Assembly (NCBI GenBank): GCA_013420905.1
Contig: JAAXNY010000004.1
Coordinates: 1,426,001-1,490,000 of the forward strand
Length of the DNA: 64,000 nucleotides
Direction: 5' to 3'
From: Collybia mongolica
Taxonomy: Eukaryota; Basidiomycota; Agaricomycetes; Agaricales; Clitocybaceae
This document shows positions 46,153 to 55,902 of this stretch, piece by piece (position 1 is the first letter of the stretch; every line of letters begins with the position of its first letter). Under the pieces are notes generated by a model. It did not search any database, was not told where the DNA came from, and saw only the letters and a program-made list of their open reading frames with translations. A program made the position numbers and the translations under genes.

Positions 46153-47008
46153 ATGTATCGCACCAAAGTAGCTCGTATTGCCTGTGCATCGAGAACTTCA
46201 GTGTCAAGATCATCCCAAAGAGCGCCCGTAAGGCTATGTCTTGCATTCAATCTCAGGTATATCTGATTTAATATCACCTTGTAGGCCTTCAGGAAATATG
46301 TGACCCAACCCCCACCTCCATCAGGCCAGCCAGCTCCCAACCCGAACGCGAAGGAGGGCTCGAACAATGGCCTCATGTGGGTCGCTGTTGGTCTCGCGGG
46401 TGCTGCAGGTGCATACTGGTACTACGCCAACCCAGAAGACCCAAATGCGTTGAAGAGAAAGGCGGAGGCTGATACGGAGGAGATGAAGCGAAAGGCCCGC
46501 GAGTCAGTGGATGCAGGCAGGGCACGCGCCGACGATGCTTACAAGCAAGGTCAGGGGAAGTACGATGATGTTAAGGTAATCGAGGGGTACCCTCTGTCTA
46601 GGTTTTTGGTGACCGTCTTTTTCTGTTCCGTAGGCGACCAGCAAGGATAAAGTCGCTTCCGTGCGCTCATCCGCTGACGATGCTTTGCGCGAGGCGGAAG
46701 ATCGCGCTCGACAGGTTGGCGCTGATGCACAAGCAAAATACGAAGATTATAAGTCGTCCGCGCAGAAGAAGCTTTCTGGAGTGCGCGATTCGACTGAACA
46801 CCTTTACAACGAAGGTAGAGGGACTGCTGATCGTAAAGCCTCGGAAGCGCGGGGAGAGGCTGACAAAAAGACAGAGCAAGCAAAGTCTGGGTGGTTCAGC
46901 TGGTTAGGTTGGGGAAAGTCCAAGGCAGAGGAGGGTAAACAAGACGCTGCAGGGAAGGTAGCTGAATCTGCAGAGGACGTGAGGAAGAGGGCAGAGAAAC
47001 ATACATGA
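46153..47008 (+). CDS. mitochondrial LEA-like / apolipoprotein-like membrane protein
   Basis: Three exons (46153-46227, 46285-46575, 46634-47008) give 246 residues. The N-terminus MYRTKVARIACASRTS with further Arg and Ser, and no acidic residues in the first 30, is a clear mitochondrial presequence. It is seen only when exon 1 is included. A Pro-rich stretch and one membrane segment (LMWVAVGLAGAAGAYWYYA) follow, then about 160 residues of charged amphipathic helix. Repeats such as RKARESVDAGRARADDAYKQ resemble 11-residue LEA group 3 periodicity. The end has a Trp motif (SGWFSWLGWGKSK). It is probably an inner-membrane protein with a helical domain that may protect or shape membranes under stress. 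Function is inferred from architecture only. Confidence 0.8.
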
Positions 47009-47521
47009 ATATTAAAAGTATCGCTCTTCGACTTGTATTATTATAGTTTACTACACCTCACCATCACAAATAAAGTAAAGTATGATCCATCTCCAATATT
47101 CATGGGTCAGCTTAGACTCGCGACCACCCGTTACAGTGAGCCAACCAAATCGAGGCTTCATCTCATACAGGGGATCGGCGACCGGTCTAAGGTTAACTGG
47201 AAGAAAACTGTAAACCGGACAGTTCAATAGAGCGGTTCGGCAGCTCAATATTTCCTATATGTCACTAAGCAAGTTTGCAGGAAAATCTTAGCTCCACGGG
47301 ATCCAACAGGGCCAGAAATGCCACTCCAACGCGCAGGGAACCACGACCTCACATGAAAAAACTAGCTCGTCTCAACAAATGTATATTAGCTTTTTGTGAC
47401 TTGCAGAACTGCTCTGAGATCTTGAAAAAGAAGTCGGGAGAGGACCTTCTCAAAAAAAACTTGCTTGACAGTTGACCGTTTCTATGTCGTGCGTCGATAA
47501 AAAAATATGATGAGCTTCTAT
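47009..47521. other. intergenic region between convergent genes
   Basis: No exon recognised. Short frames at 47033-47475 are not conserved in character. Confidence 0.4.
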
Positions 47522-48887
47522 TCAAACTGCAGTGTCGTGTCGACCAACAGATCTTGCGGCGGTCGCGTCATGAAGAGAAAGGCATGTCGATGTTGTGCAA
47601 TGAATGGAAGGGGCGTCAGGTGCTCTTACGTTTTCAGATGGTCTGAAGAAAAATCAAAGTCCGTTCGTGAGACCGTGTCTGGTGCTACATGCGTATCACC
47701 TACCTCCCGAAACTGAATGAACTGATCTGGTGGGTACTGCCATTTGAGGTTCATGACAGTCTGGCTAAGGGCGGCGCGTGACAGTTGTTCCGTCTTAGGT
47801 ATCCTCCTTGCAACTTCAAAAGGTGTATGGTGATCACCATGTATAATTGTCTCCGGCGGCGAGTCAGGTGAGCATGGCGGGAGATTTGGTACCCGAAGTG
47901 GGTTGGAGTTGGATAAAGAGCGGTAAACATGATGTTGTATGTGACAACAGCTGAGCCTTCTTTGGAACCTTGGACATTATATGTAAACCTTCCATTGAAC
48001 TTAAGTAACGGTTGACAGGCGATGTCGATGCATACGAAGTAGTCCGCCTGCGTCACTGGCTGCGAGGGTGGCACGATGTGAGGCCATGGCATCTACCTGG
48101 TGTATCAACAATTTCGAGTCCGCGGCTCTCAGTCTGCAACCGCACACCACTCGGAATGGTAATATCTAGTCGGGGCTATGGTTCGTTGTTCGGCATTGTC
48201 ATGAGGTGTGAGTCCATGTATGTACACCTACATACAAGTAATTACCAGGCAGATGACCAGGGGTAGTTGGGGAGGATGCATCGCTCCAAGTGCACCTATT
48301 TGCGGGAGTCTCGCTTTGGACATGACCACGCTTGTCATTATTCTGGGCCTTGACGGTGATGAGCGGGCGGAGAGAACCGCTGAACGGAACGGTTGACAGT
48401 TCCCACTGTCTTTGTGGTTGACATAACTCCAGAGAAGATTTTCCGGTGTCCTCGGCATACATGTTGACAGATGCCATCTGAATTAAGATGATATTTTCAG
48501 TTGAAGGTGTGGAAATGCGCATGTGACGAAGGAGTGCCTTAGCACTAACATACCTGGAAGTGGAATAGTGTCGAATCTCGATATCCTGGACCCTGATGCT
48601 GTGATCTGAGTGGGGTCAAAATCACACACAGTCGTTGACGAGATCTCCATACCCTGATGGGAGTGAGAAGATGGGTTTACGCAAATCCCCAGGGACGCAG
48701 CTGACAATGACATGTTGCACCAGAATGCTTCGCCAATCCTGGACCGCATGTTCGTCCATGGCCTGGGTTAGTACAACCGCTGATTTGGAGCGGAATTCAA
48801 AATGCGGCTCGGGTTCTGGTTGCTCACCGGGGTCGAACTAGCTGGCGTTTCACTGAAGCGAGGATCATGAAAAGAAGAAACTGCCAT
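47522..48887 (-). CDS. hypothetical multi-exon protein, no family recognised
   Basis: Start ATG 48885-48887 (MAVSSFHDPRFSETPASSTP). An intron GTGAGC...ACTAACCCAG leads to AMDEHAVQDWRSILVQHVIV, SCVPGDLRKPIFSLPSGYGD and VVQDIEIRHYSTSR. Later minus-strand blocks with coding character are MASVNMYAEDTGKSSLELCQ, RPLITVKAQNNDKRGH, RLDITIPSGVRLQTESRGLE, ADYFVCIDIACQPLLKFNGR, SAVVTYNIMFTALYP and IIHGDHHTPFEVARRIPKTE. Each is bounded by plausible GT-AG sites, but phases between some blocks and the final exon (stop near 47522) are uncertain. The mix of short beta-prone blocks suggests a globular beta-rich protein. I recognise no family and assign no function. Confidence 0.45.
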
Positions 48888-49372
48888 CCTTGTGAAAACA
48901 TTCGGCAAACACCCCTGGAATCGTGTAACTGGCTCTAATATATGATAGATGAACAGCCGTTACGGAATTTGAGAGTGGAAACGGTATTGAACTCGGATTG
49001 GAGCGGAATTGGCAGCAAAAGCTATACGTCAGAAACGTATATGGTACAACTTACCCTGAGGTAAAATAGGCGGAGACAGAGTTGTAGACATATGTATTAT
49101 TCTTATGAACCGTGCGGATGGCGAAATGACTCGGAATTCATCTGAAACCGAATATTGGATGGTTGCTGATAGGAGGACTGTAACATGCATGCTTCTTACT
49201 CAGAATGGTTTTAGACTTATACTGGCAAGTGCTCTGATCGAAACTACCTCATGGGAATCTTCTTCTCGTAATCTTATGAACTCCAACTTCTGTCTCGCTC
49301 CCTTCGCCGCTAGCTTTTGCTGCTGATATCTCCCAAAGTCTCCGTCTTATCCTTCCATTTCGAACGACTGTC
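48888..49372. other. divergent promoter region
   Basis: Lies between the hypothetical minus-strand gene and the second G-alpha gene. No exon is supported; the 73-codon frame at 49105-49326 has no features. Confidence 0.4.
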
Positions 49373-51689
49373 ATGAAAAGCCGTCGCCCGTCGATCGTTA
49401 CGGAGGACGAAGACCCACTCACAAGGGCAATGGCGCCACCTCCGAATGAGACTGAAGCCGAACGTCAGGAGCGACTCAATGCAGAGAAAGAAGCACAAAA
49501 GAGGTCAGATGCTATCGATGAAGAACTAAATCGGCAACGACTTGCAGAGAGAAGGGTCAAATGTGTTAGAGTTCTTCTACTAGGTGAGAATCATCCTGAG
49601 TACTATCCTTGGACGGCTCATAACACAGGTATCAGGCCAGAGCGAATCTGGTATGTATCAACTCTGAACTCCATTATTTTATCACTGATCAACTCCAGGC
49701 AAATCCACAACTCTGAAGAGTATGTCTGTCATCGCAGACTTATCGTTGATGTTACATATACTGATTGATATCTCTAGATTTCCAACTATTCCACTCCAAC
49801 AAAGTGAGTTCTCTGGAGGCACTTTGCAATACGGGGGACATTGAAACATCTGGAAGGCGTTCCGAACCGAAAGGGCATCGTGGAGGGCTGTCGTCCAACT
49901 AAACATTGTTCGCTCTATTCGCACAATCTTGGACTTAATGACCGAGGTTCAAGCAGCTACCACATCACCACAACCTCGCCCTCCAAACTCAGTTCCAGTC
50001 CCTTCATACCCCAAACTCTCGCCAGAGCACCTCAAACTAAAGATGCGCCTCTCGCCTCTTCAACAGGTCGAAGAGGCCCTGCTTCGCAGATTAACGCCAG
50101 TTGGGTCTGCGGAATTCGAAGCAACACGTCTTTCCCCTGTCACTAATCTGCCGTACTCGAATCGGTTAACAGTCACAGGCGGAGAAGTTGCTGTAAATTC
50201 ATTAACGCCCTGGAAGACCGCCTTTACTCGGCTCATGGCGTCAACAACTAGGACTAGTTTCGACAGTGCCCAGGAGATAGATTTTGACGATCCCAAGGAC
50301 CCGGGAGTTATCCTGAATGCATGTGCGGAGGACATGACTCGCCTATGGAATGACTCTACAATAAAGGAGATTTTGAACTTGCGGAATGTCCGTTTGGAGG
50401 ATCTAGCAGGATTGTGAGGGCTGCTTTTACTATGGAGAACGTTTCTGACCGTGAGCCTAGCTTCCTTGACTCTCTAAGCAGAGTAACATCACTCAGATAT
50501 GTACCCACTGATGGTGAGTCTGTCATTCATTAGATGATTTGATACAAAATTGATAATTGATAACAGATGACATTCTTCGCGCACGACTAAAGACACTGGG
50601 AGTGTCAGAGCATAGATTTACTCTCAAAGCTGGTAAGCTATTAACCAGATCAGAATTATTATATTGAATTCTTACCTACAGGAAATATGATGAGCCATGA
50701 CTGGAGAGTTTTTGACGTTGGTGGGGCACGTTCCTTAGTGAGTGACTATTTAATCTCCCTCGTCAATACACTAACCGGGTTCATTTCAGCGAGGTAATTA
50801 TGTCTCTCGCTCTAGCATCAGATTAGGACACCACTGAATATACTAGCGGCATGGGCACCTTATTTTGATAACATGGACGCGATCATATTCTTGGCGCCCA
50901 TATCGGGCTTCGACCAAGTACGCAACTATTAGCGATGTATGGTTTTTTCCACTCACTGGGAGAGAATTCAGGTTCTTGACGAGGACCCCATGGTCAACCG
51001 GTTGGTAAGTAGCCCCCTGGTCCTCACTTCCTCATGAATTCAATTACGTTCCGCGTCACAGGAAGACTCGATTCTATTATGGAAATCAATCGTCTCAAAT
51101 CCTCTCCTGAAGTCCACGGAGATTGTACTGTTTTTAAACAAGATTGATATATTCAAAGGTATCATATTGTCTCATTTTCAAATTTGTGATGAACTGAGTT
51201 ACAACTTGATTCTCCAGCAAAATTGGCTGATGGGGTTCAGTTCGGGAAATATGTTGTTTCTTATGGCAACCGACCAAACGACTTCGATTCTGCTTCGAGA
51301 TGTGAGCCATTTCAGCATTCCAAATAGCTCTATACTCTCTTACATGAGTGCCTTTAGATCTTATGAAGAAATTTGGTTATTCGCCTTTTCCCTCCACGTT
51401 ACGTTTCTTCAACTCACCGCACTCTTCAGCGGGTATACATAAAAACTCATCGTCTCAACCCCGGACGTTCTATTGTCATCTTACTTCTGTGACAGTACGT
51501 ATGACCACGCTACATCATGCTAATCCGCTTTGACCATCGCATAGGATATGAAGAGTACGCATACCATCCTGAACAATGGTGCGTCAGCCTGTATATGATG
51601 TTTTATTAACGTGAAAACTCATCACCATGCTCATTTCAGTAAAAGACATGGTTCTTAGACAGAATCTCGTCGATGGCAATCTGTTATAA
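49373..51689 (+). CDS. atypical heterotrimeric G-protein alpha subunit, second copy
   Basis: ATG 49373 opens MKSRRPSIVTEDEDPLTRAM, followed by a long charged helix. Exons 49373-49583, 49636-49650 (15 nt), 49699-49719 (21 nt) and the next complete the P-loop LLLGQSESGKSTTLK. ERASWRAVVQLNIVRSIRTI begins an enlarged helical domain. Switch I reads LRARLKTLGVSEHRFTL. Switch II is FDVGGARSL, then a 4 nt exon (50790-50793) yields RAAWAPYFDNMDAIIFLAP. EDPMVNRL, LFLNKIDIFKAKL, a linker, CHLTSV and the end DMVLRQNLVDGNLL follow (TAA 51687-51689). It lacks the switch II Gln, like the copy at 19704-21691, and shares the 21 nt exon position with it. Some exons between 50400 and 51640 were joined by motif. 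The microexons make automatic prediction unreliable. Confidence 0.85.
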
Positions 51690-52092
51690 TGTTCTGGTTC
51701 ACGATATACCTCTTCTCCGCTCTGGATCGCTCATAGGGTTTTCCTATCCGTTGTGTAGTACCTTAGACGCTTCTATCTAATCGTTGTTGCATGTAATGTA
51801 TGATCTCTCCCTTAACAGATATTGAATTTATGACGTTTTTGCAAATACGGTTCACGTGCATGCCAGCTATTTCCGTGGTTAACACCGTTAAAACGTTAAC
51901 ACGACCTAACCCCTACCAAAATCGGCATCTGAAACTGTGCACCTTCCTATGGGCTTGAACTAATCGCTATCAGGTTTGGCCCATTGCCATTCTGGCCAAC
52001 CACCCTGAGCCGCACCATTGCCGGACAAGCAATTTCCGGGCTGGAATTGACCGACATTTTCTTGAAAACAAAACTTTTAATAATTGATATCC
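51690..52092. other. intergenic region
   Basis: No exon or repeat recognised; contains the 3' flank of the G-alpha gene and the promoter side of the PAXX-like gene. Confidence 0.45.
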
Positions 52093-53189
52093 ATGTCTTC
52101 TGATGTTTTAGGAAATTTCAGTTGCTTGGATGAGCTCACGCAGGTCATCTACCAGCATGCTGACAGATTTGTCGTGTTGTCGACCGTCTCCGATAAATGG
52201 AATGTCCACTTAGGGCTTGCAGGACCAGAAGGACGATGGTGGCGGGGCAGTTGGGGGAAGACAGAGATTCTTGAAATCGTTGTACGCATCTAAATTTTTA
52301 CGAACCTTTTCTGTGATATGTCTGGATTACGCATGTCTCTCCCCGGATAACCAGAAGGTTACTAAACATCGTTATATACACAGGGCTCTAAATCATCGGA
52401 CAAACTACTGGAAGCCTTCGCCGACAAACTCGCAGAGACCTTCGTGCAAGGCGAACTCTATGTTGGAAATTGGAGCGCCGAGATAGGCGCGAAGATTAAT
52501 GTGACGCTTTTGTGTTGTTTCCCTTGTTCTCGGAATCAACGGATAATCCTCTAGCTGACTCTCGGGCCTTCCTCAAAGAAACCTCTACACATGCCACTGA
52601 TAGAAATAAGCTCCACGGACGCAGCCGCTCATGCGACCAATGTCTTTCTTGATGTAAGCTTTTACATTAGAGGATGGATGCATGTGTATGAACGTGGCCC
52701 CTAAGATTGCTCTTCAAGCTCAGTCAAGAAAGTGCCATTTGCATCCAGCACAATATCCAACCTCCGCCATACCCCTACCCACATACACAAGCCCTATTCC
52801 GGGTCCGTCGATCTTCGAGATATATTGCAGGTTTCATTGATATATGTGTCGCAGAAATCCCGCGACCGATCGTTCCAAAGCCAAGTCGTGCACAACCAAA
52901 GGACAATGAGGGGGCCTCGACCTCAGCTTCTGTGACTGAGCAGAAAGCTCAAGCGGAAATCAAGGTTTTGAAGGCCGAACTTGACAAGGCAAAGAAGAGA
53001 ATGAAGTCCCCCACGGAGCAAGATACTAGTAAGTTGTAGAAGAGGAACGTGCGCGGCCAGCGTGTACTAACCCGCTCTGTGGCAGAACCTGTCAAAACAC
53101 CTCGACCATTTAAAGGCGCCTCATTAGCGAATCCCAATAAAAAGGCTCGGAAATACCAAGCCATCGAATTCGAGAGCGACGAAGAGTGA
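52093..53189 (+). CDS. candidate PAXX-like non-homologous end-joining factor (XRCC4 superfamily)
   Basis: Six exons (52093-52281, 52384-52500, 52555-52653, 52706-52802, 52855-53028, 53086-53189) sum to 780 nt, or 259 residues. The N-terminal half looks like a short beta-sandwich head: DRFVVLSTVSDKWNVHLGL, RWWRGSWGKTEIL, KLAETFVQGELYVGNWSAEI and KPLHMPLIEI. A helix follows (AAAHATNVFLDIALQAQSRK). The middle is disordered with a Lys/Glu helix (EIKVLKAELDKAKKRM). The C-terminus reads FKGASLANPNKKARKYQAIE then acidic FESDEE. This resembles the Ku-binding tail of animal PAXX, a G-x-S-L-x-N-P motif followed by basic residues and a final aromatic. PAXX stabilises Ku at DNA ends during end joining in the nucleus. 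The match is by architecture and tail motif, not a full alignment, so orthology is inferred. Confidence 0.6.
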
Positions 53190-53609
53190 GATTTGCGGTC
53201 AAACTGCGGGATGGGGCCTGAGTTGAGAGGAGTAATCCTGGAAAAAATTCAATAGTGGCAGACACATTTGCGCATGTGGTGCGCAAATTTGGTAGGAAAT
53301 TAGCCCCGTGAGGGAAATATCTGAATCACGATTTGCGGGGGCACAAGTCCGTTGCGTGAAATTGTCCGAACTGGGCAGGCTTTCATTTGTTGTTCAGATG
53401 CCATCCACCTCCTGTATCACAAGTGCATAGCAATAGGACTTTAATCACGCTCCGTTATTCTCTTCGACACGTTGAAGTTCAGGGATAATCGGAACTGAGA
53501 CGGCCACGGGAAAGGCCGAGATGGACATACCTGCATCGCGCAGTTTTATTTAAATGTAGCTTTCACAAAACATACCCCCACACTCATTCTCCCTATTTAC
53601 ACCGGCTCC
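53190..53609. other. intergenic region
   Basis: No exon recognised. It contains the promoter side of the guanylyltransferase gene. Confidence 0.45.
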
Positions 53610-55320
53610 ATGTCTCTTGGTGGAATCCTCGCGTCCCAGCCTGCTGGGCAGGTCAACTTCCAACCCACTGTTGAAGGAATGTTTCAGCAAATTCTGCAAG
53701 CTGTGCAGAAGTCGGTACGTTTTATACAGCTACCACAAAGACACGTTGGGTTGACGAGGCACGCAATTAGCACATAGAAATTGCTGACCTGAGGCAAGAA
53801 TGCGCTGAACTTAGGCTAGCTAATGCTAGCCTGGAGCGCCAAATACGAGATGGGCTTCAGGTAGTAGGCATTGTTTCTCATGGAAACACGTAGCACACGC
53901 TGCTGATCACTTGATTCCGCAGTATGGCTTCTCGCGTGGTGGAACACCTGGGTTTATGACCCCAGCACCCCCAAGCCCGCAGCTGCGTGCTGCCAAGCTG
54001 TCGCCGTTCCTGTCTCACAGCATTCCTTCTCTAGCAGTCCCATCCCCGGATACACCGTATCGCCCGTCGCCACTAGGCGACAATGCACCCATAGCATATC
54101 CTTTTGGGCACCGGGATATCCCAGGGTTCTATGTTGTCATTCCTGCTGGTGGAGCAGGTACACGTCTATGGCCCCTCTCACGCGAGGGCTACCCCAAGTT
54201 CTTGCTTGACCTCACGTTAAAAGGTCGTTCTCTAATACAGGCCACATGGGATCGACTCCTGCCACTATCCTCCGCCAGTCGTACAACGATAGTGGCGGGT
54301 CCTGCCCACATCAACACCATTCGCGAACAACTCCCCGAACTCCTCCACAACAATCTAATTTGCGAACCAGGACCCAAAGACTCCATGGCTGCTATTGGTC
54401 TCGCGGCAGCAATTCTAGCAAGGAGAGATCCAGATGCGGTGATTGGATCTTTTGCCGCAGATCATATGATTTCTGGTGACGATGCTTTCCTCTCGGCTGT
54501 CGCTGAAGCAGTCGAAGTCGCACGAAAAGATTATCTAGTCACCATCGGGATTGCACCATCCCACCCATCCACCGGATTTGGTTATGTGCGTCTTGGCGAA
54601 AGTTTAGGCATGAAGGAGGCACCAAATGCTCGATTGGTGTCGAGCTTTAAGGAGAAGCCTGACGCGAGGACTGCTGCATCGTACATCAAAACTGGTATCT
54701 ACCGCTGGAACGCTGGAATGTTTGTGACGAAAGCAACGTTCCTGATGGAATTGCTGAAAGAATACAAACCTGATCTGCACGATGGACTTCAAAGTATCGC
54801 AGCAGTTTGGGACGACGAAGCTGCGAGGCAGGCTGTATTGAGCGAAATTTGGCCAAGCTTAGAGAAAATTCCTATCGATAATGCTGTTGCTGAGCCAGCA
54901 GCAGCCGAGGGTCGGGTTGCTGTCGTACCTGCTACATTTGGTGAGTAACATTTTCAGGTACATGACCATGCGTTTAAGTAGTCCAGGTTGGGACGATGTC
55001 GGCGATTTCTCATCCCTGGCCGATCTCCTGCCTGCGGAGGCTAATCAACCGCGAATCCTCGGCGACAACAACCTCGGTGAGTTGTGTTCCCGGTCTAGTG
55101 AACTTGGCTACTCACACATTCGTGAATAGTTGTCACTGAACAGGTTGCTGGAGGTATCGTCGTGCCAGGGTCTGGCCGTTTGATCACCTGCCTGGGTGTT
55201 GATGACTTGGTCATTGTTGACATGCCTGACACCCTGCTGGTCACAACGCGCGCGCGATCTCAGGAAGTGAAGCGCCTGGTGAAAAAAGCCCGCGACGCTG
55301 GCTGGAAGCACCTTCTTTGA
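53610..55320 (+). CDS. mannose-1-phosphate guanylyltransferase of bacterial (ManC-like) type
   Basis: Five exons (53610-53714, 53771-53860, 53923-54940, 54987-55076, 55130-55320) give 497 residues. Residues 1-65 form a coiled-coil-prone leader (EIADLRQECAELRLANASLE), then a Pro/Ser linker. From about residue 135 the nucleotidyltransferase domain begins: VVIPAGGAGTRLWPLSREGY then PKFLLDL. The domain continues with EPGPKDSMAAIGLAAAIL, VIGSFAADHMI, PSTGFGYVRLGE, YRWNAGMFV, IDNAVAEPAA, WDDVGDFSSLADLLP and LGVDDLVIVDMPDTLLVTT. These motifs follow actinobacterial ManC-type enzymes block by block. The eukaryotic Psa1/GMPPB enzyme instead begins with a LVGGFGTRLRPLT-like motif. The reaction makes GDP-mannose from mannose-1-phosphate and GTP for mannosylation. 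The fungal leader and introns show it is a resident gene, so transfer, if real, is old. Confidence 0.88.
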
Positions 55321-55902
55321 GACGGGGTGTGTGGATCCTTCTCATATTCGCAAGCGACAATACAATCATCTTGGATGGACTATAATCTACTATAATGGGG
55401 TTTTGGTTGTTTACTCATGAACGAGTATCGGATTTGTGGTGGCTACTCAACAGACTTTTAATGGTCGTTTACAACAGACATAATTCATTACTTCTAGTGT
55501 TCCATCTCTGCCTTATCTATATACCATACGGTTCAAGGTTGAACCTCGCCTTCTTGATGTATCCCAGGATTGAACCACATGGTTTGTTGTGCTTGGTACA
55601 CTTGTCGACAGTCCTGGGACCCGAAATTTGCTGGGCAGCCTTCAAATTTGATGAGGGAGTAAAATGGCGTGCTTCGAGGGTGACAAGTCTGCATGAAAAT
55701 AAGCGAATAGGGAATAGAATAGGCATTATTTCCAGTGATCCCACAATTGCGCCATTCAACCATGCGTTACATCAGGGTGGATCTTACGCCTTTGGGGCAT
55801 ACAACGTTTCTTAAAGCCACGGCGACATCCACAAACGATGTCGAGGCAACCATTAAAACGTATACCCCAGCTTGACGTCGGTGTTGGTGCCGTTCTGACG
55901 TT
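55321..55902. other. intergenic region
   Basis: Overlapping frames on both strands (55395-55814 plus, 55517-55763 minus) have no domain and are not called. Confidence 0.4.
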
